From positions 52,148-116,147 of the forward strand of contig VBBS01000029.1 of NCBI GenBank assembly GCA_005888745.1: a stretch of 64,000 nucleotides of DNA, written 5' to 3'. The position numbers and the translations under genes are program-made. The stretch is from Candidatus Bathyarchaeota archaeon. Its GTDB lineage: Archaea; Thermoproteota; Bathyarchaeia; 40CM-2-53-6. Position 1 is the stretch's first letter. Every line of letters starts with the position of its first letter. This document shows, piece after piece, positions 1-7,962 of this stretch. The notes under the pieces were generated by a model that was not told where the DNA came from, did not search any database, and worked only from the letters and a program-made list of their open reading frames with translations.

Positions 1-12
1 TATCGGGGTTGG

Positions 13-294
13 CTAGGCAGACACTCTAGCAGTAAACCTAGTTGCAGATCGAGCCTTTGCCTTTGCGATTTCCTGCTCTCGTGTCCTCGGTTGAGCGTTC
101 GTTCCCAACGATCGGAGCAAATTGGTTGAGACGTGGGTAATCTCGTCGACCGCCGCTGAGAATGACTGTTCGTTTGCTTTTGACGGTTGACGAAATCCGC
201 TGATCTTCCGGACGAACTGCAGAGAAGCGTCCCGAATCTCTGCGTCTGTGGCCGGGGGGTCGAAGTTGAAGAGTATTCTGATATTCCTACACAT
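13..294 (-). CDS. DUF2277 family protein
   Basis: A 93-residue soluble protein beginning MCRNIRILFNFDPPATDAEI, the characteristic start of the DUF2277 family, followed by the conserved FVRKISGFRQPSKANEQSF stretch and a basic C-terminus rich in Arg, Lys and Ala. Length matches the family, which is about 85 to 95 residues. No biochemical function is established for DUF2277. The ATG at 294 gives the family start. It is transcribed leftwards and is divergent from the ArsR gene at 534. The family is mostly seen in bacteria, so its presence in an archaeal context may reflect transfer; that is inference. Confidence 0.85.
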   Translation of the reverse strand: MCRNIRILFNFDPPATDAEIRDASLQFVRKISGFRQPSKANEQSFSAAVDEITHVSTNLLRSLGTNAQPRTREQEIAKAKARSATRFTARVSA

Positions 295-388
295 TCTTGA
301 GGCCTCGAGGTACTAGTGCCTTAAGGTGCGTTTTAGACTAGCTCTCCGCCTTGATCTAGTTTCATTCTGTGTTTGAGTTTAACAAAAC

Positions 389-400
389 GGCTATATAGCC
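389..400. promoter_or_regulatory. TATA-containing 12-bp palindrome upstream of arsR
   Basis: GGCTATATAGCC is a perfect 12-bp palindrome whose centre is a good archaeal TATA box. It lies in the AT-rich gap between the leftward DUF2277 gene and the rightward SRPBCC remnant/ArsR pair. A palindrome over a TATA box is what a dimeric repressor such as the ArsR protein at 534-866 would need for autoregulation. The palindrome is seen; the regulatory role is inferred. Confidence 0.45.
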
Positions 401-408
401 ATGTGGTT

Positions 409-537
409 ATGCATGGCGGTTATGAAAGCCTCTCAATCTACCGCGAAGCCCACGACGGTATGCTGGCCAGCAACATGGAAAGCGGCTTGAACGAGGGCTA
501 CGACCGCCTCGACGAAGTCCTGCGGATCCTCCATTGA
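409..537 (+). pseudogene. C-terminal remnant of an SRPBCC (AHSA1-like) protein
   Basis: The frame from 409 to the TGA at 535-537 reads a 42-residue peptide whose end (ASNMESGLNEGYDRLDEVL) matches the C-terminal helix of SRPBCC/AHSA1-like proteins, which normally have 140 to 160 residues and are commonly paired with ArsR regulators. The upstream in-frame sequence is AT-rich promoter-like DNA with no further similarity, so the N-terminal three quarters are missing. The stop codon overlaps the TTG start of the ArsR gene by two bases, which suggests an original operon SRPBCC-arsR that suffered a deletion. A short expressed peptide cannot be excluded. Confidence 0.55.
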
Positions 538-866
538 GCGATGGCAGACTCTCCGCGACATTCCAGGCCATAGCAGACCCGACACGCCGCACCATCCTCG
601 CCCGCCTCGCACAGGGCGAGGCTACAGTCCAAGAACTGGCGAGGCCCCTGCCAATGAGCCAGCCCGCGGTCTCCAAACACCTCAAGGTCCTCGAGAGAGC
701 CGGCCTCATCGAGCGTCGACGCGAGGCACAGAGGAATTGGTGTAGGCTACAAGCCAAACCCCTGCGTGACGTGGCCCTGTGGGCTACCGAGTTCCAACAG
801 TACTGGGACGAGGGTTTTGAACGATTAGATGAATTGCTGAAAGAGGAAAAAGACACTCACCGGTAA
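534..866 (+). CDS. ArsR-family winged-helix transcriptional regulator
   Basis: A 110-residue regulator with the ArsR fold: FQAIADPTRRTILARLAQGE (helix 1-2), then the recognition helix region PMSQPAVSKHLKVLERAGLI at about residues 41-60 and the beta wing RRREAQRNWCRL. The C-terminus ends in an amphipathic helix. There are no ArsR metal-binding CxC motifs, so it belongs to the SRPBCC-associated ArsR subgroup rather than to metal sensors. The start is TTG at 534, overlapping the SRPBCC remnant's stop codon; that overlap is what decides the start. It probably represses its own promoter at the palindrome 389-400 (inference). Its usual partner gene is reduced to a fragment. Confidence 0.85.
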   Translation: MSDGRLSATFQAIADPTRRTILARLAQGEATVQELARPLPMSQPAVSKHLKVLERAGLIERRREAQRNWCRLQAKPLRDVALWATEFQQYWDEGFERLDELLKEEKDTHR

Positions 867-876
867 CACAGGGACC

Positions 877-1911
877 CTAAATGCTCCTTGAGGGTTGGAC
901 CGGGTTGAAGAGCTCGCACAGTCTCTCACTGCCACATCCGCTGATAATGAGACGTTCCTTCGCGTTGTTGAGGAGCTTCTGTGTCCAATTGACATCTCCA
1001 CCATCAACCAGTTCATGCTCCCGATCCTTGGAGGGAGTCGCGAAGATCTTGAAACATAACTTGCCATAGTACCCTCTGCCTTGCTGCCGATCCTGGTCAA
1101 TTCCGATTCTGACCTTCTTGTACGCGGACTGAAGTCTCTCGACCATTCCCGATTGAACTATCGGTCGCGCGACCTTGGACCCGAAGTCAGAAACAGCGAC
1201 CCGGAGAGCAGTCTTGGTTCCTAGAAAGCCTCTGAGTGCCGCAAGATAGAATCCGATGTGGAGGCCCAAAGCCTCGGTCTCAAACCGAAGGTTCCCTGAA
1301 TCGCGGCCAGCACTGCAAAGGGTGAAGACTCTGAAGTGTTGTCTAGTACCGGGACCGGCGCCAAATTTCTGGCCTCTTAGGAGACGATGACTCGCCGCTA
1401 GGTGGACAGAAGCCACTTTACCTGAAGAGAAGTTCCCCTGCTCACGGCGTCGGACTGCACACTCAATCGCGAGCACGTTTGTCGAATCAGCCACAACCTC
1501 TGAGTTCCGAATCGTCGAAACGGTCCAATCCTGGCTAATCGGGGATAACACGGAGACAGTTCCTAGCGGACAGACCGGCGAGAGTTCGATAGGCTGGAAA
1601 ACCTTGGGTAGGAGTGAGAACGCGATGCGGTCCCACTCAAGAAGGCGGGAGGGATTGGTAGCTGAAGGCTTGGTGAATCTATTTGAGATGTGATCCTCAA
1701 GCAATGCCTTGGGCTCGCGCTTCTTCGCCCTGCGGCTATAGACCTCCAAGAGCAACGATTGCACGTCGGTTGGAGCCAGACGATTAGCAAGAACTTCCGC
1801 TAGATCACGGACTCCTGCGTCCCTCTCGATTCTTTGAATGATGGGGTTTCTCCGAGCGGGTTCAGAATGCGAAGGACCTGCGGGAGGGTTAGGCATAACC
1901 CCAATCTTCAA
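877..1911 (-). CDS. Conserved hypothetical protein, possibly related to class II aminoacyl-tRNA synthetases
   Basis: A 344-residue soluble protein that I do not recognise as a named family. The central part (EWDRIAFSLLPKVFQPIELS, then PLGTVSVL and a stretch with TNVLAIECAVRRR) resembles the layout of a class II synthetase-like core, with a later segment rich in conserved-looking His/Arg (VHLAASHRLLRGQ). It lacks a clear full set of class II motifs 1-3, so catalytic activity is not claimed. The N-terminus is Pro-rich and may start at the second Met (residue 6). It is convergent with arsR (10 bp apart) and downstream of the antiporter gene on the same strand. Confidence 0.55.
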   Translation of the reverse strand: MKIGVMPNPPAGPSHSEPARRNPIIQRIERDAGVRDLAEVLANRLAPTDVQSLLLEVYSRRAKKREPKALLEDHISNRFTKPSATNPSRLLEWDRIAFSLLPKVFQPIELSPVCPLGTVSVLSPISQDWTVSTIRNSEVVADSTNVLAIECAVRRREQGNFSSGKVASVHLAASHRLLRGQKFGAGPGTRQHFRVFTLCSAGRDSGNLRFETEALGLHIGFYLAALRGFLGTKTALRVAVSDFGSKVARPIVQSGMVERLQSAYKKVRIGIDQDRQQGRGYYGKLCFKIFATPSKDREHELVDGGDVNWTQKLLNNAKERLIISGCGSERLCELFNPVQPSRSI

Positions 1912-2066
1912 GCCCTAGGTCATTAATTGTTGATATCACAGTCCGAAGGTGGGTACAGGAAACCTTCGCCGAGTGAAAATTGCCCCATCGAGTTGGAATA
2001 GCTCAATCCTGCTGCCAAGCGAGCGATGGATGCCGAACTTCTATCTCTTTTGACAGGCAAGACAGT

Positions 2067-3287
2067 CTATGTTCCTCCACTGTTTGTTTTTCTCGGAAAT
2101 TTCTGCGCCGTGTAGCGCGACAGAAGAAAACCCTGGAGAATTATAGAGAGAAAAGCGACGCCAAGGACCGTAGAAGTGATCAGATCCCTGGCGGGAGTGC
2201 TTGATGGAAGCGAGGCTGCCAGAGCGATTGAGAGCGCGCCCTTCATTCCGCCCAGAAGTGCCACATTCTTCCATGACCTAGGAATCGGCGCGTTATCCAC
2301 CTTTGATGTTCCAAGTAATGGATATACTGTTGCAGCACGCGCGAGGATTACCGCGGAGAAAGCGATCGCGATAGGAAGAAGATCAGCGACTATCTTGGAG
2401 AGATCCGTACTGAGGCCAATGTAGAGAAAGGCAAGAGAGTTCGCTATGAATGCCATTATCCGCCAGAAATTCCTTACTATCCGAGTTGTTTGGGGTCGGA
2501 CCCAGGTCTTCAGTGTCGAGTTTCCATAGTACAACCCTCCGATAGCAACTGCCACCAATCCTGAGACCCCAAGAGCTTGTGCGACAGCAAAGGACCCGTA
2601 CACTGTAGTGATGGTAATCATCGTCTCGGACATGGGATCTGTCACAATTCTGGATAGAATTTGAGCTCCGATCGCGACGGCCAGTCCCACGAGGACGCCT
2701 CCCCCAAGAATCGTTGCGAAGCTAGTCGCAGCCTGAAAAAGTGAGAGTTGAGAGACGTTGTACGAGGTGATTACTATAGTGAAGATCGCGATTCCGGTGG
2801 CATCGTTGAAAGCAGCCTCTGTCTCCATCAGCGTCGAGAGCTTTCGAGGAAGTCTTGCTCTCCGAAAGATCTCAAGAACGGTAGCGGTGTCTGTCGGTGC
2901 GATCAGCGAGGCGAAGATGAATGAGGAAGTGAGAGGCAGCTGGGCAATCTGCCACAGAAATAGTCCTCCGACGATCGTGGCGATTACTACGCCGATTGTT
3001 GCAAGACGAAGGGCTGGCCTAACAACGGAGCGAAGATCCTCGTAGCGGATGTTCATCATCGTCTCGAAGAGAAGCGGGGGAAGAACTAGACCGACGAACA
3101 GCCCGCCGCCAATCAGATTGTCATAGAGAAGGTTGACCCCTAAGAGGCCGGGCAGATACGAGCCAGTTATCGCTAACCCGAATAGGACGAGAACGATCGT
3201 GTAGGGCGTTTTGGTCCTACTGGAGATTATTGATGCCGTTAGCGAGATCGCGAGAAAAGCGGTGATAATAACTTCGAACGACGGCAT
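2067..3287 (-). CDS. Na+/H+ (cation:proton) antiporter, CPA1/NhaP type
   Basis: A 406-residue polytopic membrane protein with about 11 to 13 hydrophobic segments from the N-terminus on. Characteristic CPA1 features are the early helix with LVLFGLAITGSYLPG, the segment VGLVLPPLLFETMMNI, the cation-binding region ETEAAFNDATGIAIFTIV (the ND pair lies at the transport site in CPA1 members), and LLGGMKGALSIALAASLP near the end, equivalent to the conserved R/KGxLS-type helix. It has no long cytoplasmic regulatory tail. It acts in the plasma membrane in pH and Na+ homeostasis. It stands alone, with 79 bp to the next upstream gene. Confidence 0.9.
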   Translation of the reverse strand: MPSFEVIITAFLAISLTASIISSRTKTPYTIVLVLFGLAITGSYLPGLLGVNLLYDNLIGGGLFVGLVLPPLLFETMMNIRYEDLRSVVRPALRLATIGVVIATIVGGLFLWQIAQLPLTSSFIFASLIAPTDTATVLEIFRRARLPRKLSTLMETEAAFNDATGIAIFTIVITSYNVSQLSLFQAATSFATILGGGVLVGLAVAIGAQILSRIVTDPMSETMITITTVYGSFAVAQALGVSGLVAVAIGGLYYGNSTLKTWVRPQTTRIVRNFWRIMAFIANSLAFLYIGLSTDLSKIVADLLPIAIAFSAVILARAATVYPLLGTSKVDNAPIPRSWKNVALLGGMKGALSIALAASLPSSTPARDLITSTVLGVAFLSIILQGFLLSRYTAQKFPRKTNSGGT

Positions 3288-3367
3288 CGTCTGCCGCGTT
3301 ATTACTATCGAGTTGTTTTAATCTACATCGCCAACCCGAACGAGTTAGGAGTTAGAAATATCTAGCC

Positions 3368-4198
3368 TCAGGATCTTGCGATTCGAGGCGCTATGATGAA
3401 GAGGCCGGCTTTCATGATTCTTCCCGTCTTCACCAATTCTTCCTTGGTCACCTCCATGTCAACGCTCCATGGGAACCACTTTCGCACCTGATCTTCACGA
3501 GCTAGGACGCATGCGTCGATAGTCTTCTCGAGGAGCTTGGCCAACGCTTCTCTGTATGAGATGTTGATTGGATCGATTCCTTTACCGGTTCTTGTGTCCC
3601 ACGTTTGCCAGATGTTAGCGTGCATATGCGTCTCTGGATGGGGATCTTCAACGCCGATTATTAGCGCGTAGCTTTCCAGGTTGCTCAGTGAGCGGTGGAA
3701 CCTTGAATTGTTTTCTTTCGCCCCGAGTCGGAGATCTTTTCTCAATTGATCAGTTCTGATCGATCCCTCGGTCTCAATGGTTTCCAGCAGGTTCAGTTCT
3801 AGGTCTGAGAGGATCTCACGCTTCACTGTGGGCTCTTGGTGATGCTTTACTATGATGTCGAGGACCGGCCAGAGCTCATTGGCGACGAGGGTCTTGGTCC
3901 GTCGGAATATTCTTGTTGCGAGAATGTCGTTTCTTCCCTCGATATCACGGGAGACGCGAGCTATTGACTGGCCGGATATCTTGACAGACCACCAGTCATT
4001 CCATCCGGTGAAACCTCTCGCGGATGGCTTCCAGGGTCGGCCTAGTATGGCGCTGATGAAGCTTGGAAGCTCGTTCCCTCCCAGAGCGGAGACGAGACTC
4101 CTATCATGGATGAACTTGTAGATCTCCTCCTGAGTTTTCAGCCGGAGAGATGGCTTTAGCCGGTGTTCTCGATCCCGGTTTTTTTCCGCTTTCTCAAT
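3368..4198 (-). CDS. Winged-helix protein lacking a standard start codon
   Basis: The C-terminal 152 residues start at a GTG at 3826 and include a winged-helix-like segment (LNLLETIETEGSIRTDQLRK). The same frame stays open upstream to about 4201 and is clearly protein-like, with segments such as ARGFTGWNDWWSVKISG and ATRIFRRTKTLVANELWPVL, until a TAG near 4215. No ATG, GTG or TTG occurs between that stop and 3826. The real start may be CTG (4201) or ATT (4198), or the N-terminus was lost or frameshifted. The whole reading resembles archaeal winged-helix proteins sometimes grouped with AlkZ-like proteins, but I cannot name the family securely. Confidence 0.55.
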   Translation of the reverse strand: MEKAEKNRDREHRLKPSLRLKTQEEIYKFIHDRSLVSALGGNELPSFISAILGRPWKPSARGFTGWNDWWSVKISGQSIARVSRDIEGRNDILATRIFRRTKTLVANELWPVLDIIVKHHQEPTVKREILSDLELNLLETIETEGSIRTDQLRKDLRLGAKENNSRFHRSLSNLESYALIIGVEDPHPETHMHANIWQTWDTRTGKGIDPINISYREALAKLLEKTIDACVLAREDQVRKWFPWSVDMEVTKEELVKTGRIMKAGLFIIAPRIARS

Positions 4199-4256
4199 CA
4201 GCCGCTTAGTGTTCGAGCCGGAACACTATCCCAGAGACAGATTTCATCGAGCCTCT

Positions 4257-5117
4257 CTATTTCTTGACAGAGTGGAGATCAAGACTCATATCAATCGACT
4301 TGGCAGAATGAGTTATCGATCCCACTGAGATCACGTCAACGCCCGTTTTGAGGTAGCTGGCAAGATTATCACGTGTAATGCCACCGGACACCTCTATCAA
4401 CAAACGACCTCGAAGTTTCTTAGCTTCCAATCGGATAACTGAATTTTTCACTTCTTGCGGTGTCATATTGTCCAGCAGGACGATGTCAGCCCCAGCTTGC
4501 GCTGCCTCCACTGCTTGGTTCGGGCTGGTTGCCTCCACTTCTATTTTCGTGGTGAAGCTCACTTTGGCTTTCGCCTTTCGAACAGACTCGGTTATGGACC
4601 CGGCAAGTCTGAGATGATTGTCCTTGATCAAGACAGCATCGTCAAGCCTGAGACGGTGAGTATCACCGCCTCCTAGCTCAACTGCCCGTTTTTCGAAATA
4701 CCTGAGCCCCGGAAGGGTCTTTCTCGTACAAGCGATTCTGGCCGAGCTCCCATTCTTCTTTGCGATGCTAACAAGTTCAGCTGTTGCGGTGGCCACTCCC
4801 GACATGTGAGATAACAAGTTCAACAGCACACGTTCCACTTTCAAAAGAGAACTCCCAGAACCATCCAATTCTAGGACGATGGTCCCTGCTGGGACTTCTT
4901 GCCCGTCCCGAACTTTTGATTTTCCCTCGCAGTTTAGGATTTTGAGGAGTTTGATGGATTCGGACAAGCCAGCGATTACGGCTCGTTCTTTACTGACTAC
5001 CTGCCCAGTAGCCTTTGTCCTCGAATCAACAAGAGCATCAGTAGTGATGTCGCCGTAGCCAATGTCCTCGTCTAGAAATTTTTCCAGCATTTCCTCTATC
5101 AACATCCTACACGTCAC
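4257..5117 (-). CDS. nadC: Nicotinate-nucleotide pyrophosphorylase (carboxylating)
   Basis: Quinolinate phosphoribosyltransferase, which makes nicotinate mononucleotide, CO2 and pyrophosphate from quinolinate and PRPP in de novo NAD synthesis. The 286-residue length is typical. Visible motifs are ACTRKTLPGLRYFEKRAVEL and GGDTHRLRLDDAVLIKDNH, which form the quinolinate and PRPP sites, then EVEATSPNQAVEAAQAGADI, LLDNMTP and the C-terminal ISVGSITHS that closes the barrel. The start at 5117 is GTG; the Met at 5105 is an alternative. The gene lies 6 bp downstream of trm56, so the two are probably cotranscribed. No nadA or nadB is visible in the window. Confidence 0.95.
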   Translation of the reverse strand: MTCRMLIEEMLEKFLDEDIGYGDITTDALVDSRTKATGQVVSKERAVIAGLSESIKLLKILNCEGKSKVRDGQEVPAGTIVLELDGSGSSLLKVERVLLNLLSHMSGVATATAELVSIAKKNGSSARIACTRKTLPGLRYFEKRAVELGGGDTHRLRLDDAVLIKDNHLRLAGSITESVRKAKAKVSFTTKIEVEATSPNQAVEAAQAGADIVLLDNMTPQEVKNSVIRLEAKKLRGRLLIEVSGGITRDNLASYLKTGVDVISVGSITHSAKSIDMSLDLHSVKK

Positions 5118-5123
5118 CTCGCT

Positions 5124-5657
5124 CTAGCTGAGATCTTGAATATTCTTCCGATCACTTGATGGAACGATCTGGACCTGTCCATTTGGAAAGGCCTTATCAA
5201 AGGCGCCGTGCTGAAGGTGCCAGTCGAGGAAGACGGCGAGAGCGGCGACCTCACTCATTGGCTGGTTTGTTACCGAGACGTTCCAGTCTGCGAGTTTGAA
5301 GACTTCCCCAGGCATTTTCTCGGACCCAACCACTACGAGCATGTCTTTGTCAGCCTCATCAATTTCCTGGATCACATGAGGCAACTTCAGACCATAGGCA
5401 GTCAGATGCACCACCTTCCCACCATGGTCCTTCCAGTCTCGAACGGTTTTCCTCCATGGCTTCCCGGACTCGACAGAGAAGTTTCCGCCAAACCTCTTTC
5501 CAACTTCCCTAATAGTAGCTTCAACCGTCTTATCTTCCCTATCGGCTATGATTACGCCGTCGGCACCGAGCGCCCGAGCTGTGAGACAGACATGAGTCGT
5601 AACTCTCGAATCCCTGAAGAATCTATGTCCAATGCGGAGTACAACGAGCCTTGGCAT
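5124..5657 (-). CDS. trm56: tRNA (cytidine(56)-2'-O)-methyltransferase aTrm56
   Basis: A 177-residue SPOUT-class methyltransferase specific to archaea, which 2'-O-methylates C56 of the T-loop using S-adenosylmethionine. The N-terminus LVVLRIGHRFFRDSRVTTHV and the later LTAYGLKLPHV and LVVVGSEKMPGEVFKLADWN segments are the conserved aTrm56 motifs that build the trefoil-knot cofactor site. Length agrees with the family (about 175 to 190). It is the first gene of a likely two-gene unit with nadC. The divergent tfe gene begins 83 bp away. Confidence 0.93.
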   Translation of the reverse strand: MPRLVVLRIGHRFFRDSRVTTHVCLTARALGADGVIIADREDKTVEATIREVGKRFGGNFSVESGKPWRKTVRDWKDHGGKVVHLTAYGLKLPHVIQEIDEADKDMLVVVGSEKMPGEVFKLADWNVSVTNQPMSEVAALAVFLDWHLQHGAFDKAFPNGQVQIVPSSDRKNIQDLS

Positions 5658-5740
5658 GATTAAGAGTGGGTCTCCGGAGCCTAATACATTAAATTGGAGA
5701 ACCGCACAATATAGGGTGTCAACGAGGGATTTTTGCGAGT

Positions 5741-6268
5741 ATGGGGTCTAATCATGATGATCTTGCACGACTGGCAAGCTTCTTCGGCGGCCAGGAAGCT
5801 CTCAGCGTTGTACAAGCACTATCCGACGCGGGGACGACGACTGATGATATTATCGCGGTAAACGCGAATGTCAAGCTGAATGCTGCCCGCAGGGTCCTCT
5901 ACAAGCTCTACAATCATGCGTTAGTTACTGTTGTTAGGAGCCGTGATGAGAAGACAGGCTGGTTCATCTATCACTGGAAACTCCAACCTGATCAGCTCGA
6001 CGCGTTCGTCCGAAGCAGGAAGAAAAAGGCGTTGGAAAAGATGCGATCCCGCCTCGAGTATGAGAAGGGACACAGCTTCTTCATGTGCAAAGGATGTCTT
6101 ACAGTCAGAGTGACTTTCGAGGAGGCCATGGAATCCGCGTTCCGGTGCAGCAGCTGCAATGGCCAACTAATCAGCGAGGACAACAGCAGGACGGTTCAAG
6201 TGCTAGAGGACCTGTCGAAAAAAATCGAGTCCGAACTTCAAGAACGGCCTTCAGCATTCGCGCCCTGA
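5741..6268 (+). CDS. tfe: Transcription factor E, alpha subunit (TFIIE-alpha homologue)
   Basis: Archaeal general transcription factor that stabilises promoter opening with RNA polymerase, TBP and TFB. The 175-residue protein has an N-terminal winged helix (residues about 10-90, with NAARRVLYKLYNHALVTVVR), a basic linker helix (RSRKKKALEKMRSRLEYEKG) and a C-terminal zinc ribbon made by FMCKGC and FRCSSC (two CxxC pairs about 20 residues apart). A further coiled C-terminal segment follows. The start ATG at 5741 gives the normal TFE length. It is followed 30 bp later by the DUF2110 gene, a common archaeal pairing. Confidence 0.95.
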   Translation: MGSNHDDLARLASFFGGQEALSVVQALSDAGTTTDDIIAVNANVKLNAARRVLYKLYNHALVTVVRSRDEKTGWFIYHWKLQPDQLDAFVRSRKKKALEKMRSRLEYEKGHSFFMCKGCLTVRVTFEEAMESAFRCSSCNGQLISEDNSRTVQVLEDLSKKIESELQERPSAFAP

Positions 6269-6298
6269 CGGAACCTGGTTTCTCCGAGGCTATAGCAA

Positions 6299-7057
6299 AT
6301 GGTTGAGGAGTGGCAGATCGCCACCCTCGCCGAGAAAATCCCCCCGCAAGTACTCAGACAAGGCTCTCAGTTCATCGCTAGAGCCCTCGCTGAGAAAGCA
6401 AATGGACTCGAAATGGAATCTGATTTCGGCCAGCAAGGACAATGGCTTCAAGTTAGGGCTAGAGGCGAAGATGCAGACGCGTTTCTCAACCTCCTCAAGC
6501 AAGAATATGGTGAAGCCTCGGTCTCCCGTTCGAGTCTAGAAAAGTGGAATATCGTGAGAGGTTTCGTCGCAGGTGCCGGCCGAATCGGTTACGGGGTCTA
6601 CGTCGACATTGGAATCCAAGAGCCCAGACCGAAAGACGCGCTCTATCCACTCCACAGAATGCGGGCGCAACTGGCCGACGGAGAACCTAAGTCAGCTAGA
6701 GAGATCCTTGATGCGAATGCACTGGTCGACTTTGTCCCACTCAGGATGATCGTGACTGAGCTTGAAGGCGAAAACATATCCGTTGAACTAGATGACGTGG
6801 CGAGGGATAATCTTGTTTCGTGGAGGAAATATCCCTTTGATAGGGTAATAGTTGTAGGGGCCGACAAAGCCTTCGTGGAGAATGCTGTGAGGGCTTCGGG
6901 GCTGCAAGGCGACGTTGTGAAAGTAGAGAGCCTCTCTCTCTTCGTCCAATCCGTCCTTTGCAAGATCGGTACCGAAGCGCCAGGAGTTATTGCGAAGATC
7001 GGTAATCGGCTTAGAGGGGTAGGCTTGAAGTCCTACAGGACCCCTACCAATCTGTAA
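6299..7057 (+). CDS. DUF2110 family protein, tfe-linked
   Basis: A 252-residue soluble archaeal protein of the DUF2110 family. Recognisable segments are ARGEDADAFLNLLKQEYGEA, GRIGYGVYVDIGIQEPRPKD and the later VDFVPLRMIVTELEGE and FDRVIVVGADKAFVENAVR. Members usually lie directly after tfe, as here, which hints at a role in transcription or RNA metabolism; no activity is established. The segment GYGVYVDIGI recalls an OB/S1-like beta strand pattern, an inference from residue pattern only. A perfect hairpin follows the stop codon. Confidence 0.85.
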   Translation: MVEEWQIATLAEKIPPQVLRQGSQFIARALAEKANGLEMESDFGQQGQWLQVRARGEDADAFLNLLKQEYGEASVSRSSLEKWNIVRGFVAGAGRIGYGVYVDIGIQEPRPKDALYPLHRMRAQLADGEPKSAREILDANALVDFVPLRMIVTELEGENISVELDDVARDNLVSWRKYPFDRVIVVGADKAFVENAVRASGLQGDVVKVESLSLFVQSVLCKIGTEAPGVIAKIGNRLRGVGLKSYRTPTNL

Positions 7058-7078
7058 GAACTCGATTACAACGAGTTC
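7058..7078 (+). terminator. Hairpin after the tfe-DUF2110 unit
   Basis: GAACTCG, a 7-nt loop (ATTACAA) and CGAGTTC form a perfect 7-bp stem starting one base after the DUF2110 stop codon. Archaeal termination usually relies on T-tracts rather than hairpins, and no long T-run follows, so it may be a processing or stability element instead. Confidence 0.4.
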
Positions 7079-7300
7079 TCATCTATGGGGTTGCCGAGCA
7101 TTGAGTTTTCCATAGAGTCATAAGCGATCTCTATTCTCCTGCGAGTGCTACGACTCTTCTTCCCTCGTCGGTTAGCCGGCTTTGATCCCAAGATACAGCA
7201 CTCCCGCGACTGTGGAAGGCTTGAGGATAATAAGCTGATTTCTCTTCTCCACGCTTCGCCTTTGGGAGCACGGAAGACTCTGGTAGAGATCTATCTCCGG

Positions 7301-7891
7301 TTAGGAAATGATTCTGTTGGTGTTGGTGGTCTCGACCGTGGTCCCAATGTAGTGGTCGCTGTATTTTTGCCGGCCATCCCCATGGGACCCTAGACCCACG
7401 GCCACGTCAAGAACCAGAAGAATGAAGGCAATCTTTGAGACGTTTCTGACAAGCGAGGACCAAAGGTCGACGCGTTTGCCATCCAGCCTCGCAACTCTCA
7501 AACCCATTAACTCCTTCCCGATTGTCCGCTCAAACAACGCTTCGGCCATGACAAAATATGCTAGAACGACTAGCGGCGCTATTCCGCCCAGCCAGAATCC
7601 CCAGAACCAAGCAAAAGGGAATGTTTGGCCGAAGAAGAGCGCCAGAAGAGCAGGAAGGGCCGTGACGAGTAGGAGAAAATACACTGCAACCGATACGATG
7701 GCCACATCGACGACGTAGGCAATAACGCGTTTTACCCAATGGTCTTGGAATGCTTTGTCGTCCTTCAGATGGTCGAAGCCTGTCTGGCCACCCGAAGCCA
7801 TTGTTGGAGAGGGTTTCGCTGGTGCTCCGCAACCATGGCAGAAGGAAGAGTTGTCGTAGAGCTGAGCGCCGCATTTCCAGCAGTAGGCCAT
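7301..7891 (-). CDS. Zinc-ribbon RDD-family membrane protein
   Basis: A 196-residue protein with an N-terminal zinc ribbon (YCWKCGAQLYDNSSFCHGCG, two CxxC pairs) followed by a linker and a membrane RDD domain with three to four hydrophobic helices (VKRVIAYVVDVAIVSVAVYF starts the first, carrying the R..D..D pattern that names RDD). A later segment FERTIGKELMGLRVARLDG is the typical conserved RDD loop. RDD proteins are membrane proteins of largely unknown role, some proposed as transporters. It is downstream of the HerA-like gene on the same strand with 71 bp between them. The 243 bp after it hold no supported gene. Confidence 0.85.
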   Translation of the reverse strand: MAYCWKCGAQLYDNSSFCHGCGAPAKPSPTMASGGQTGFDHLKDDKAFQDHWVKRVIAYVVDVAIVSVAVYFLLLVTALPALLALFFGQTFPFAWFWGFWLGGIAPLVVLAYFVMAEALFERTIGKELMGLRVARLDGKRVDLWSSLVRNVSKIAFILLVLDVAVGLGSHGDGRQKYSDHYIGTTVETTNTNRIIS

Positions 7892-7962
7892 TGGTCGCAG
7901 TCACGGAGAAACCGGGTAACCTGCTATATCACTATGATGGTTTTACAGGCAACTTTGGCGGT

